64,000 nt of DNA from Phycisphaeraceae bacterium (GCA_029260595.1 JAJDCY010000023.1:248001-312000), one strand, 5' to 3'; positions 25,527-35,026 are shown, numbered from the stretch's first letter. The notes: generated from the sequence alone by a model not told the origin. Made by a program: numbers and translations.

Positions 25527-26282
25527 ATGGCTAGCAACCCCAAAACCGACAGCACGCCGGACCAGCCGCGCTACCACCGAGTGCTGCTGAAAATCAGCGG
25601 CGAGGCGTTTTGCAAAGCCGACGGGTTCGGCATCGACGGCGAGGAGCTCAAGCTCATCGCCGCTGAGATTGGTGCCGCTGCCGAACAGGGCACACAACTC
25701 GCCGTGGTCGTCGGCGGCGGCAATATCATCCGCGGCGCGACGCTCGCTACCGAAGGCCTAATCCCCCATGCGACGGCAGACTATATGGGCATGCTCGGCA
25801 CGGTGATCAACGGACTGGCGCTCAAAGAGATGCTCGTCAAATCCGGCCACCCGGCGCGCGTACTTAGCGCGATCAACCTGACTGCCGTCGCCGAATCATT
25901 CATCCGCGGCCGTGCGATCCGCCACCTGGAAAAAGGCCGGATCGTGATCTTCGTCGCCGGCACGGGCAACCCGTTCTTCACCACCGACACCGCCGCCGCG
26001 CTGCGCGCGACCGAGATCGATGCCGACGCCCTGCTCAAAGCCACCAAGGTCGACGGGATCTACGACGACGACCCGATGATCAACCCCAATGCCAAGCGCT
26101 TCGACACGCTTTGCTTCCAGGAGGTGCTCGACCGGCGCCTCGGCGTGATGGACCGCACGGCGTTCAGTATGTGCATGGAGCGGCGGATCCCGATCGTCGT
26201 GTTCAACATGAAAACCCCCGGTCACATCTCCCAGGTGGTCCAGGGCAAGCCCCACGGCACGCGGGTGGTGAATCAGCTATAA
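25527..26282 (+). CDS. pyrH: UMP kinase
   Basis: Amino-acid-kinase-fold enzyme phosphorylating UMP to UDP with ATP. The 251 residues include the ATP-binding LLKISGEAF (Lys22), VVVGGGNIIRG, the substrate loop TADYMGMLGTVINGLAL, and DALLKATKVDGIYDDDP, all conserved in bacterial PyrH. The ATG at 25527 is selected; another in-frame ATG at 25473 would add an Arg-rich 18 residues that is not family-like. The next gene is frr, the usual pyrH-frr pairing. Confidence 0.96.
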   Translation: MASNPKTDSTPDQPRYHRVLLKISGEAFCKADGFGIDGEELKLIAAEIGAAAEQGTQLAVVVGGGNIIRGATLATEGLIPHATADYMGMLGTVINGLALKEMLVKSGHPARVLSAINLTAVAESFIRGRAIRHLEKGRIVIFVAGTGNPFFTTDTAAALRATEIDADALLKATKVDGIYDDDPMINPNAKRFDTLCFQEVLDRRLGVMDRTAFSMCMERRIPIVVFNMKTPGHISQVVQGKPHGTRVVNQL

Positions 26283-26371
26283 ATCAGGTGGTAATTGGTC
26301 CGTTCAAGCCACCGGCCAGGGGGTCGACCTCGACGGGGCTTCGCGGACCCCGCGTCACGATGGAGCACCTA

Positions 26372-26938
26372 ATGGACCTGGACGAAATCCTGCTCACAGC
26401 CGAAGAGGCGATGGAGAAAGCCGTCGAGTACCTCAAGAGCGAGCTGCGCGGTGTGCGCACAGGTCGCGCATCCACGGCGTTGCTCGAATACGTCAAGGTC
26501 GACTACTTCGGCTCATCGACCGACCTGCGCCAACTCGCGCTGATCAGCGTCCCGGAACCGACGCAGTTGCTCGTCAAGCCGTTCGACCCGTCGACGCTCC
26601 AGGCGATCATCAAAGCAATCCAAAACGCGGGCCTCGGGCTGAACCCGATCGGCGAGGGCAAGCAGATCCGCCTGAACCTCCCATCACTTTCGGGCGACCG
26701 TCGTCAGCAGTTGATCGGTTCGATTAAGCAGATGGGCGAGCAGGCCAAGGTCGCGGTGCGCAACGCCCGCCGCGACGCGAACAAACACATCGATCAACTC
26801 TTAAAGGACAAAACCCAGCCCATGAGTGAGGACGAAGCCGAGCAGGCCAAGAGCGAGGTGCAGGACGTCATCAAGAAGTACGAGACCAGCGTCGAGGAAC
26901 TGATCACCGCGAAAACCAAGGAGATTCAGGACGTTTAA
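26372..26938 (+). CDS. frr: Ribosome recycling factor
   Basis: RRF, with EF-G, splits post-termination ribosomes. The 188-residue protein contains MEKAVEYLKSELRGVRTGRAS, VPEPTQLLVKPFDPSTL and the IRLNLPSLSGDRRQQL segment characteristic of the family, with helical coiled domain I. The ATG at 26372 has GGAG six bases upstream; an ATG at 26360 would add four residues. Translation starts 90 bases after pyrH and probably shares its message. Confidence 0.96.
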   Translation: MDLDEILLTAEEAMEKAVEYLKSELRGVRTGRASTALLEYVKVDYFGSSTDLRQLALISVPEPTQLLVKPFDPSTLQAIIKAIQNAGLGLNPIGEGKQIRLNLPSLSGDRRQQLIGSIKQMGEQAKVAVRNARRDANKHIDQLLKDKTQPMSEDEAEQAKSEVQDVIKKYETSVEELITAKTKEIQDV

Positions 26939-26974
26939 ACGCGTCTTGGCCTCCCCACCCTCACCGATATCGGC

Positions 26975-28378
26975 ATGCCGAAAAGCACCGCACCATCACG
27001 ACGGCTGGGGTTCGACATCGACGCCGTGGTCGAGGGGCGGGCCAGGCTGACCGCGGCGCAGGCGCTGGAGCTGTACCGCGATGCGTCGCTGCACGACCTG
27101 GGCCGCTGGGCGTCAGCCGTGTGCGACCGGGTCCACGGCGACCGCGTGCGCACGTACGTGATCGACCGCAACATCAACTACACCAACGTCTGCTCGGCGC
27201 GGTGCACGTTCTGCGCGTTTCGTCGGGACTTGGAAGACGGCGACGCCTACACGCTCACCCGCGAACAACTGCACGAAAAAACACGCGAGCTGGTCGCAAT
27301 CGGCGGGACCCAAGTCCTCCTGCAAGGTGGGATGCATCCTGGCCTGCCGATCGAGTTCTACGAGCAGATGCTCCGCGACCTCCAAGCCGAGTTCCCCGGC
27401 GTACACCTGCACGCTTTTTCACCGCCCGAGATCGTCGAGTTCGTCGCGGTGTGCGAAATTGCGGGTTTCCCCACGGTCGAACCCGGACACAGCCACGAGA
27501 TGCCCGCCGAGCAATGGCAAGGCAAGCTCGAAGCCGTGTTGCGCCGGCTGATGGATGCGGGCCTGGCCTCGGTGCCCGGTGGCGGGGGCGAGATCTTCGC
27601 CGACCCGGTCCGCCGACGGATCGGGCTCGGCAAGGCGACCGCGAACCAGTGGCTCGACGTCATGTCGTGCGCACACCTGCTGGGCATGTTTACCAGCGCG
27701 ACGATGATGTTCGGCCACGTCGAGGGCATCGCTGACCGCATCGACCACATGTCCCGCGTGCGCGACGCCCAGGACCGCGCGATTAACGACAACTGGCCCG
27801 GCCGATACCTCAGCTTCATCGCCTGGCCGTTCCAGCGCGAGAACACGCCGATGGGTCGCCTACCGCTTTGGGACGCCGAGTCCGGCGAACCGTTCCCCGG
27901 CGACGTCGCGGCGAAGGGTGGAACCCACGAACAAGCTGGGAAAGTGTTACGGATGGCCGGGGCGACCGATTACCTGCGCACACAGGCGATCAGCCGCCTG
28001 TTCCTGGACAACATCCACTCGATCGGCAGCTCATGGGTCACGATGGGCCCGAAGATCGGCCAGCTCGCGCTGTTCTTCGGCGCAAACGACATGGGCAGTG
28101 TGATGATGGAGGAAAACGTCGTCAGCGCAGCCGGGACCACGTACCGTTTAAGCGAATCACTGATCTGCCACCTGATCCGCGGCGCCGGGTTCACCCCCGC
28201 CCAGCGCGACAACCGCTACCAAATACTCAAAGAGCACAACGGCGACGAGGCGCCGGACGTCGTCATCACCGACTGGTCCACTCAACGTCCCACCCCCGCC
28301 GCATCGCCGCAATCGAGTGACCCAACGCACGATGAACACACCGTAGCGCTTCCGCTCCTTGCCGGCCAGGATGCCTGA
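26975..28378 (+). CDS. mqnC: Cyclic dehypoxanthinyl futalosine synthase (radical SAM), menaquinone pathway
   Basis: MqnC cyclises dehypoxanthinyl futalosine in the futalosine route to menaquinone. The radical SAM cluster motif is Cys73-X3-Cys77-X2-Cys80 in NVCSARCTFCAF. TQVLLQGGMHPGLPIEFYE and VPGGGGEIFADPVRRRIG are MqnC-type blocks. At 467 residues it is longer than typical (about 370), with a C-terminal extension past VITDW. CofH and MqnE are relatives, but the HPGLPIE and GGGGEI blocks favour MqnC. It starts 36 bases after frr, so it may be in the same transcript. Other mqn genes are outside the window. Confidence 0.9.
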   Translation: MPKSTAPSRRLGFDIDAVVEGRARLTAAQALELYRDASLHDLGRWASAVCDRVHGDRVRTYVIDRNINYTNVCSARCTFCAFRRDLEDGDAYTLTREQLHEKTRELVAIGGTQVLLQGGMHPGLPIEFYEQMLRDLQAEFPGVHLHAFSPPEIVEFVAVCEIAGFPTVEPGHSHEMPAEQWQGKLEAVLRRLMDAGLASVPGGGGEIFADPVRRRIGLGKATANQWLDVMSCAHLLGMFTSATMMFGHVEGIADRIDHMSRVRDAQDRAINDNWPGRYLSFIAWPFQRENTPMGRLPLWDAESGEPFPGDVAAKGGTHEQAGKVLRMAGATDYLRTQAISRLFLDNIHSIGSSWVTMGPKIGQLALFFGANDMGSVMMEENVVSAAGTTYRLSESLICHLIRGAGFTPAQRDNRYQILKEHNGDEAPDVVITDWSTQRPTPAASPQSSDPTHDEHTVALPLLAGQDA

Positions 28379-28879
28379 CACCTTAGCCCTCAGGCATCGC
28401 CCGGTGATGTTTACGACGATCTTTTGATGAATTGATTTCGAGGGCTGAACGGCGACTGCATAGTGGCAACGCGCCTGACAAGTAGTCGCAATAGCCATCG
28501 CCCGTCGAAGCGAATCGATCTTGATCTGAAGCTGCCAAGCCACCGGCCAAATCCGGCGACGTTATCCCCCCGATGCGCTGGAACGCGGCCTCGCGCATTG
28601 GACGAGAGGCCGAGGAGTGGTCCTCGTGGTTGGAGATCAAGGTGCTATGTTCAATCAGTTGGCCGTATCGACTGCGATATTCACCGACGCCGCGTTGGTG
28701 ACAACGTCTACTCCCGCCACGATACCCGCCACGCCACGATAAGGCCGACCGCCCTCCGGCGGACAGAGTATGGTTTGCTGAGTGGAAATACGGACTTTTG
28801 GTCGCCCAAGCCGCAATCGAGCGCGCCTACTTCATGTGACCCATCATCCGGCCGATAACGATTGGTGCACAGCACCACT
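28379..28879. other. Intergenic region before the CHASE kinase
   Basis: About 500 bases with no supported gene. A GCTATGTT box near 28650 could be a promoter for the downstream kinase, giving a leader of over 200 bases. No terminator or repeat of note. Confidence 0.4.
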
Positions 28880-30655
28880 ATGGGTAGTCACAACGAACAC
28901 ACGGGGGACGGCGCGATCGAGCGCCAGAAACTGGTGCGGGCCGGCGGCCTGCACTGGGTGCATTGGCTGGTCGTCGCATTCTCATTTCTGATCACGCTCG
29001 GGGCCTGGCACGTCTCCAACGAGCAGTTGACGAAACGGATCGAAGAAAAATTCCAGCGCGAAGCAGACCAGGCCATCGAGATGGTTCGTGAGCGGATGAT
29101 GCTGTATGAGAACGCGCTCTGGGGCGCGGTCGCGCTCCATGATGCATCGGATTCAGTCACGTACCCCGAGTGGGTGACCTATGCCAACAGCCTGCATATC
29201 GACACGACGTACCCTGGGATCAACGGGATCGGCGTGATCTTGCACCTGCCATCCGACGATCTCACCGCCTTCATCGCCGAGCAAAGGCGCCAGCGGCCTG
29301 ACTTCAACGTACACCCGGAACACAGCGAATCGGAGCACTGGCCGATCACGTTCATCGAGCCGGCCGAGACCAACAGGGCTGCGATCGGACTGGATATGGC
29401 GTTTGAGCGAAACCGCCATAAAGCCATCCGCCGGGCTCGCGATTCCGGCGACGCTCAGGTGACGGGGCCGATCTCACTGGTTCAGGACGCGAAAAAGACA
29501 CCCGGCTTCCTGTTCTACGCGCCATTCTATCGTGGCGGCGCGAAGCCTAGAACAATCGACGAGCGACGTGAGAGCATCGTCGGTGTCACCTACGCCCCGT
29601 TCATCATGCAAAAGTTGATGAAAGGGACGCTGTCGAGACAGAACCGGCAGGTACACCTGGCCATCAGCGACGCGGGTAGTGTCTTGTACGACGACACGCA
29701 GCATGGTGACAGCGCCCGGCAACAGCCTCGGTTTAGAGAAAAGGTGAGCATCGGTGTGTACGGGCGCACATGGGACTTCGATATCACCCCGAACGAGCGG
29801 TTTCTTACGGCGACGTCGGACAATCAGCCGCTGGTCATCCTCGCCGGTGGGATCGCGATTGACACCTTGCTGTTCGGTCTCTTCGTGCTCCTGTCCAGAG
29901 CGAACCGCCGGGCGTTGGCATACGCCGATGCGGTCACCCACGAGCTGCGGATCAAGACCGAGTATCTCGAGCTGACCAACACGGAACTCGACCAGTTCGC
30001 ATACGTCGCGTCGCACGACCTGCGATCGCCATTGGAGGGGATCAAGAAGCTCGCGACGTGGGTCAGCGCGGACAATGCCGACCAACTTCCTGAGAAGTCC
30101 GTGCGTCACCTGGAGCAGATGCACCGGCGGATCACCCGGTCCGAGCACCTGCTCGATGATTTGCTGCAGTACTCACGGGCCGGGCGCAAGGACTATCAAA
30201 GCCACCCGGTCGACTGCGGCGAGATGGTGCGCGGCATCACCGAGTTAGCCAGCCTGCCCGCGGGGTTCACGGTCGACGTGGACCCGGCGATGCCGACGTT
30301 GGTCACGCCCAAAACACCGCTTGAACAGGTCATGCGGAATCTGATCAGCAACGCGATCAAACACCACGACCGCGAAGACGGGACGGTCACCGTGTCCTGC
30401 CGGGATCGCGGGGCGCAGGTCGAGTTCGAAGTCCGCGACGACGGGCCGGGCATCGACCCGCGGTTCCACGAGCAGGTCTTCAAGATGTTTGAGACGCTCA
30501 GGCCGCGCGACGAACTCGAGGGCAGCGGGATGGGACTGGCGATCGTCAAAAAACTTGTTGAACGATACGGCGGCGAGATCACCGTCGAGTCCGACCGCGA
30601 CCGCGGGACGGTGTTCCGGTTTAGCTGGCCGACAAAGTGGCCCGAGAAATCCTAG
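28880..30655 (+). CDS. CHASE-domain membrane sensor histidine kinase
   Basis: A 591-residue inner-membrane sensor. The first span is near residues 28-47 (VHWLVVAFSFLITLGAWHV). An extracytoplasmic CHASE-type domain follows to about residue 315 (PGINGIGVILHLP, AFERNRHKAIRRARDSGDAQVTGPISLVQ, GFLFYAPFY), then a second span (LAGGIAIDTLLFGLFVLL). The HisKA box is FAYVASHDLRSPLEG with the phospho-acceptor His, and the ATPase domain has N box RNLISNAIKHHD, G1 VRDDGPGID and G2 GSGMGLAIVKKL. CHASE domains bind small ligands such as cytokinin-like molecules or peptides; the ligand here is unknown. ATG 28880 used; GTG or TTG starts slightly upstream are possible. It heads a three-gene signalling operon. 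Confidence 0.9.
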   Translation: MGSHNEHTGDGAIERQKLVRAGGLHWVHWLVVAFSFLITLGAWHVSNEQLTKRIEEKFQREADQAIEMVRERMMLYENALWGAVALHDASDSVTYPEWVTYANSLHIDTTYPGINGIGVILHLPSDDLTAFIAEQRRQRPDFNVHPEHSESEHWPITFIEPAETNRAAIGLDMAFERNRHKAIRRARDSGDAQVTGPISLVQDAKKTPGFLFYAPFYRGGAKPRTIDERRESIVGVTYAPFIMQKLMKGTLSRQNRQVHLAISDAGSVLYDDTQHGDSARQQPRFREKVSIGVYGRTWDFDITPNERFLTATSDNQPLVILAGGIAIDTLLFGLFVLLSRANRRALAYADAVTHELRIKTEYLELTNTELDQFAYVASHDLRSPLEGIKKLATWVSADNADQLPEKSVRHLEQMHRRITRSEHLLDDLLQYSRAGRKDYQSHPVDCGEMVRGITELASLPAGFTVDVDPAMPTLVTPKTPLEQVMRNLISNAIKHHDREDGTVTVSCRDRGAQVEFEVRDDGPGIDPRFHEQVFKMFETLRPRDELEGSGMGLAIVKKLVERYGGEITVESDRDRGTVFRFSWPTKWPEKS

Positions 30656-30673
30656 GGAAAGGAGTTTTAGGAA

Positions 30674-31117
30674 ATGGAAGATACAGCGATCACACTGCTG
30701 CTGGTTGATGATGACGACGTCGACGTCGAGGCGGTCCAGCGCGCGTTGAAACACGCCCGCATCGCCAACCCTGTCGTCCGCGCACGTGACGGTGTCGAGG
30801 CTCTGGATATCCTGCGCGGCACGGGTGGCCAGGAGCAAATCACTTCACCGTACCTGATCCTCCTGGATCTGCAGATGCCGCGGATGAATGGGTTCCAGGT
30901 CCTTGAGCAGATCCGAGAAGATGAGCGCCTGCGTACAAGCGTTGTGTTCGTCCTGACGACATCGCAAGCAGAACGGGACAGACTCAAGGCGTACGAGCAG
31001 CACGTGGCCGGCTACATCGCCAAAAGCAACGCGGGCGCCGACTTCTCCAACCTGGTCGAGATGCTCCGGATGTACTGGCGGATCGTCGAGTTCCCGCCCG
31101 TCGAAACAGCCGTATGA
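30674..31117 (+). CDS. Single-domain response regulator (Rcp1-like)
   Basis: A 147-residue receiver domain. LLLVDDDDVDVEAV supplies the acidic metal pocket, the phospho-acceptor Asp is in LILLDLQMPRMNG, FVLTTSQ carries the Thr switch and GYIAKS the conserved Lys. The long loop between helix 2 and the acceptor (ILRGTGGQEQITSP) is typical of Rcp1-type regulators paired with phytochrome-like kinases. There is no output domain, so it probably acts as a phosphorelay shuttle. An AAGGAG site precedes the ATG. Its stop overlaps the next start (ATGA). Confidence 0.92.
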   Translation: MEDTAITLLLVDDDDVDVEAVQRALKHARIANPVVRARDGVEALDILRGTGGQEQITSPYLILLDLQMPRMNGFQVLEQIREDERLRTSVVFVLTTSQAERDRLKAYEQHVAGYIAKSNAGADFSNLVEMLRMYWRIVEFPPVETAV

Positions 31118-32229
31118 CCGATGACCGACCACTCACCGTGCTTGTCGTCGATGACGACCAGGTCTGTCGAGAGACCATCGAGCGGCTGCTCGGCGGGTGC
31201 TACGCGCTGATCGAAGCCGCCACCGGCCCGCAGGCCTTGGAAGCCGTCGCTTCACAGGACATCGATTGTGTGCTCCTGGACTACCGGCTGCCACAGCTCG
31301 ACGGGTTAGCGGTCCTGCCCCAACTGATCGAGTCGGGCGTGCCCGTGGTGATGATGACGGGCGAAGGCAACGAGCAGATCGCGGTCGAGGCCATCAAACA
31401 GGGAGCATACGACTACCTGGTCAAAAGCACGCTCACCGCTGTTCTGGTGCGGACCGCGATCCAAAAAGCCATCGAGCACACCGCGCTGGAGGACAAAGTC
31501 CGCGAACAGCAGGAAGAACTCGCGGTGTTCGCCTCGGTCGCCGCGCACGACCTCAGAGCACCCCTGCGAACCATCGGGGCGTATATCCGCTTCATCCAGG
31601 AAGACATCCAAGCCGCGGACACCGAGCAGGTCCTGGGCCACTGCCGCAAATCCTTGGGCGGGCTCAAACGGATGAACGAGTTGATCGAAGGCATGCTCGA
31701 GTACACCGTGTCCGGGCGCAGCGACCGGGCATTCGAGGAGCTGGATCTGACAACGGTTGCGGGCGAGGTTGTCGCGGCACTGGAGTCACAAGTCATCCAT
31801 GCCGATGCGCGCGTCGACATCGGTGAGTTGCCCGTGGTTCGGGGCGACCGCACGGCGCTGTATCAACTGTTGCAGAACCTGGTCGCCAACGCGTTGAAGT
31901 TTCACGATGGCAAGTCTGCCCCCTGTGTGCGCATCGACGCGTCGCGTGAACACGACTGCTGGCAGGTCAGCGTCACAGACAACGGCATCGGGATCGAGCC
32001 TCGGTTTCGCAAGACCGTGTTCCAATCGTTCAAGCGCCTCCACGGCGTTGATGCATACGACGGCAGCGGGCTGGGGCTGGCCACGTGCAAACGGATCGTC
32101 GACCAGCATGGCGGGCGTATCTGGTTGAAATCCGAGCCGGGCGAAGGCTCGACGTTCTATTTCACAATCCCGATCGATCCGCAAGCCGCCGCGAGCCCAT
32201 CCGCGACCGGCCAAGCCAGCGCCGCTTGA
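31114..32229 (+). CDS. Receiver-histidine kinase hybrid (REC-HisKA-HATPase)
   Basis: A soluble 371-residue hybrid. The N-terminal receiver has LVVDDDQVCRE, phospho-acceptor Asp in CVLLDYRLPQLDG and GAYDYLVKS. A short coiled coil leads to HisKA with VAAHDLRAPLRT, followed by an ATPase domain with QNLVANALKFHD, VTDNGIGIEP and GSGLGLATCKRIV. Translation is coupled to the previous regulator through a four-base overlap. The order membrane kinase, stand-alone REC, REC-kinase suggests a phosphorelay in which the receiver input controls a second kinase. No DNA-binding output is encoded, so the target is elsewhere. Confidence 0.92.
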   Translation: MTDDRPLTVLVVDDDQVCRETIERLLGGCYALIEAATGPQALEAVASQDIDCVLLDYRLPQLDGLAVLPQLIESGVPVVMMTGEGNEQIAVEAIKQGAYDYLVKSTLTAVLVRTAIQKAIEHTALEDKVREQQEELAVFASVAAHDLRAPLRTIGAYIRFIQEDIQAADTEQVLGHCRKSLGGLKRMNELIEGMLEYTVSGRSDRAFEELDLTTVAGEVVAALESQVIHADARVDIGELPVVRGDRTALYQLLQNLVANALKFHDGKSAPCVRIDASREHDCWQVSVTDNGIGIEPRFRKTVFQSFKRLHGVDAYDGSGLGLATCKRIVDQHGGRIWLKSEPGEGSTFYFTIPIDPQAAASPSATGQASAA

Positions 32230-32672
32230 CCCCTTGGAAATGCAGTGGCAGCGAGAATCCTTCTCGATCCGCCGACCTGATTATTCGCCAATCAGCGCGA
32301 TGCCGCCGCAACATCATTCGCACCAGCTATATTTCCCACCCCCAATTCCTTATGAATGTATAACTTAGAAGGATTGCAGATCGCTAGCCGCGCACTTTTT
32401 TCAGAAAATTACTCATTTTCTCTGATTTTCCCTTGACGCCGGATCAAACGCGGTTAAATTACTCATCGTCGTGGGCATGAAGGGGCCTGCGACTGCACTC
32501 CCTCCGGGCAACTAAATCCCTGCTAGGAACCGCTTTGAGACCGGCATCAGAGTCAGCTATCGGTCTCGATACGGCCCCCACGATTGGTTGGCCCCCCCCC
32601 CTTGTGTGTTGGGGAGGGAAATATTCGGTTTCTTGCCAGTATCCCCCATTTTCTCCCCGAAAGGAGGCCCCC
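32230..32672. other. AT-rich intergenic region and long leader of PEP-CTERM gene B
   Basis: The 32330-32460 part is AT-rich and ends in a -35/-10 promoter at 32433-32460. The following 205 bases form an untranslated leader that includes a run of ten C at 32592-32601 and ends in AAAGGAGG before the GTG at 32673. No gene is supported. Confidence 0.6.
32433..32460 (+). promoter_or_regulatory. Sigma70-type promoter for PEP-CTERM gene B
   Basis: TTGACG, a 16-base spacer and TAAATT. The predicted start near 32467 gives a leader of about 205 bases. Confidence 0.55.
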
Positions 32673-33383
32673 GTGAAGAAGGTATTTTTGACAGGTTTGG
32701 CATGTGCAGGATCGTTGGCGCTGGCCAGCGGTGCCAGCGCGCTAACGATCTCAGATTCGGACAGCGTCATGGACCAACTCACAGAGTTGGTCAACGAGCA
32801 GCTGACGGTTGATCTATTCGACGATATGGGCGGATCGCGTACGCTCACCAAAGTGACTGTCACCTTGGGTGGTTCACTGATGAGTGATGGTGATGTCGAG
32901 AACGTCGGAGCAGGTCCAGCAACTTTTAATGTCTCCACCACTGGGGAGTTGTTCCAGGGTACCCCGGACGGCGCGCCGGCAGCACTCGGAGCTTTGGATG
33001 TTTTCCCAGTTTTCGGTGGCACCGTAATCCATGACCAGACCTACATTAGCCTCACTCCGAATTCACCAGCGGCCTTCGGGCCTGGCAGCGTCAGCGATGA
33101 TGCTGTGTTTATGAGCACTGACGCCGGTGAGTTGGCTCAGTTTGTTGGAATTGGAACCTTCGACTACTTGGTCAACACTATTATTGGCCAATCGGTCGCA
33201 GGTGGCGGCGGGAACGTCAATAACCAGATCATGACCACAGCCAGCGCTGTGCTGACCGTCGAGTACGAGTTTGACGAGATCACCCAACCGCCGACAACTG
33301 GTGCCGTCCCCGAGCCGATCACTGCGACGCTCGGCCTGATGGGCATCGGTGCCTTGGCTGCGACCAGCAAGCGTCGTCGCTAA
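32673..33383 (+). CDS. PEP-CTERM sorting-signal protein B
   Basis: A 236-residue exported protein: signal peptide MKKVFLTGLACAGSLALASGASA, a beta-rich acidic body with repeated Thr/Val strands, and the C-terminal signal GAVPEPITATLGLMGIGALAATSKRRR positioned at the very end (PEP motif, hydrophobic span, RRR). The GTG start is fixed by AAAGGAGG six bases upstream. A strong terminator follows. The tail closely resembles that of the gene at 36344, so the two are probably sorted by the same exosortase. Mature function unknown. Confidence 0.9.
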   Translation: MKKVFLTGLACAGSLALASGASALTISDSDSVMDQLTELVNEQLTVDLFDDMGGSRTLTKVTVTLGGSLMSDGDVENVGAGPATFNVSTTGELFQGTPDGAPAALGALDVFPVFGGTVIHDQTYISLTPNSPAAFGPGSVSDDAVFMSTDAGELAQFVGIGTFDYLVNTIIGQSVAGGGGNVNNQIMTTASAVLTVEYEFDEITQPPTTGAVPEPITATLGLMGIGALAATSKRRR

Positions 33384-33430
33384 GACAACCAGACGCGGAC
33401 CGCCGCGTTTGATTGGAAAGACCCAACCAG

Positions 33431-33459
33431 CCCCCGGCTCCCGTGAGCCGGGGGTTTTT
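33431..33459 (+). terminator. Intrinsic terminator after PEP-CTERM gene B
   Basis: Stem CCCCCGGCTC / GAGCCGGGGG with a CCGT loop, followed by TTTTT. Textbook structure, 47 bases after the stop. Confidence 0.93.
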
Positions 33460-33497
33460 GTGTTGTCGCGCACAAAGATGAACTGGTGGCAGGCGCC

Positions 33498-34733
33498 CTA
33501 GGGCGTGTCGTCGCTGCCGGAATCAGCCTGGCCGTTGCGGAAGACCAGCAGGCTGGCGGTGTGGCCGTGGACAAAGTTTTGGTGGCCGACGGGGCCGATC
33601 TCTCCGGCGGCGAAGAAGCCGGCCAGGGGGATGTTGCCCAATGCGTCGTGGACCAGGCCGGCGTCGGTGTCCGGGGCGTTGAACAGTTGCGTGCCCCGGC
33701 CGTTGCAGGAGAAAAGTAACGCGGCACCGGCGGGGCCGTGGAGCTTCTGAGCGTCCAGCAACAGCTTGAAGTCTTCCTGCGCCGTCTGGTGGTCGTGGAC
33801 GTGGAACTGCACGGTTTGCCCGACGCGGACCTGCGGATCATTCACCGCCACGTAGCCGGCTTCCTGATCCACGCCGACCAGGTGGCGGATCAAAAAATCG
33901 CCGCGGCCGAAGTGGTCTTTGTACTCGTTGATCACACGGCCGATCATCAGCCCGCGCGACTGGATCAGCTCGCGGTCATCATCATCGATGTCGTGGATGA
34001 GCTCCTGGATCTCGTCGAGCGCCCCCTTGCCGCCTAGCTGGTAGACCAGGTGGCGCTTCGCGCCGGTGATCACGTACGGCTTACCGATCGGGCGGCAGCC
34101 CTGGCTGAGCGTGGTGTGGACCTCGACATCACCGGCGAGCGCGACGCCGACCGCACCCTCGCGCATGACCTGCCCGTTGATCATCAGGCGGTTGCCCTCG
34201 GGCTTGTTGGCCGCGCTGGCCATCCCGCCGACGACCGGCAGGTCCGGCCAACACTCGCCGATCGCGGGCAGCAGGCTGACCATCGGCGTGCTGAACGGGT
34301 CGGCGAAGAGGAGGATCGCTTTGAGATCAAGATCGTCGGGCTGGTCGGGCGTGAGCGACTCGCGCATGGCCTCGGGGTGGTCGATGATGGCCGGCCAATC
34401 GATCTGCTCGTAGCTGAACGGGTGGGCGGTGACGCCGGGCAGATTCGCGGCGAACACGCTCAGCCCGGGCGAGTCTTCAAGCTCGCGCCCGACGCCGATC
34501 ACCCCGGCCGCGGTCACGGCGATGCTGACGCGCGGGCTGAGTGCATCATCAAATCGGCGGTGGATCGTCTCGAAGTGATCGCGGTGGTGCGCGGTCACGA
34601 AGACCAGCAGCAGGTCGACGGGCGTTGTGATTTTGCCCGCGAGATCCGCGAGCACCTGCCCAAGGGCGTCCTTGGTATCGGGCGCATCACTGATGGCCGA
34701 GGCGAAGCGTTTGTCGGTGGTGGTGGCGCTCAT
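33498..34733 (-). CDS. FIST-domain sensory protein
   Basis: A 411-residue cytoplasmic protein with FIST_N (about 25-220) and FIST_C (about 230-395) domains. The recognisable parts are LLLVFVTAHHRDHF, AAGVIGVGRELEDSPGLSVFAANLPG, VVGGMASAANKPEGN and the C-terminal CNGRGTQLFNAPDTDAGLV...PLAGFFAAGEIGPVG. FIST domains are thought to sense small molecules, perhaps amino acids, in signalling proteins. It is usually fused or adjacent to kinases or GGDEF domains; here it stands alone near the three-gene phosphorelay. A TATGAT box lies 50 bases upstream. Confidence 0.9.
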   Translation of the reverse strand: MSATTTDKRFASAISDAPDTKDALGQVLADLAGKITTPVDLLLVFVTAHHRDHFETIHRRFDDALSPRVSIAVTAAGVIGVGRELEDSPGLSVFAANLPGVTAHPFSYEQIDWPAIIDHPEAMRESLTPDQPDDLDLKAILLFADPFSTPMVSLLPAIGECWPDLPVVGGMASAANKPEGNRLMINGQVMREGAVGVALAGDVEVHTTLSQGCRPIGKPYVITGAKRHLVYQLGGKGALDEIQELIHDIDDDDRELIQSRGLMIGRVINEYKDHFGRGDFLIRHLVGVDQEAGYVAVNDPQVRVGQTVQFHVHDHQTAQEDFKLLLDAQKLHGPAGAALLFSCNGRGTQLFNAPDTDAGLVHDALGNIPLAGFFAAGEIGPVGHQNFVHGHTASLLVFRNGQADSGSDDTP

Positions 34734-34782
34734 GCGTTCGGCTCGGGCGGCGGCGTTGGGTCGGTGTTACGGGAACCACCGG

Positions 34783-34788
34783 ATCATA
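34783..34788 (-). promoter_or_regulatory. -10 box (TATGAT) for the FIST gene
   Basis: On the minus strand GGCTATGAT lies 49 bases before the ATG at 34733. It shares the GGCTA context of other boxes. Confidence 0.4.
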
Positions 34789-35003
34789 GCCTCGCGCGGA
34801 GCGGGGGGCACGCGGTTTATGGAGTGCGGGCAAGTGGAAACGGCTTTTTCGTGAAGGACGACGGTTGAGATTGGATTTCGGGCAACTGAATACTGGTCGG
34901 TAACCCGCCAGTGACACATGGAGGGCGGGACGTGGATACGGACGTGACGCCGCGCGAGTGACCAGCGGCGAGGGATGTCCGAGCCCAGTGGACCAGCAAC
35001 ACG

Positions 35004-35026
35004 AACAAGTGGACTTGTCAGTGCCA
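35004..35026 (-). repeat. Degenerate REP-like hairpin
   Basis: On the minus strand it contains CACTGACAAGTCC, identical over 13 bases to the REP variant at 5386-5398, then a weaker ACAAG/CTTGT stem. The outer stem is disrupted, so it looks like a decayed copy. Confidence 0.5.

Noticed and set aside
28463..28858. Open frame in the gap before the CHASE kinase
   Set aside because: No ribosome site or similarity to a fold; composition matches random high-GC DNA.
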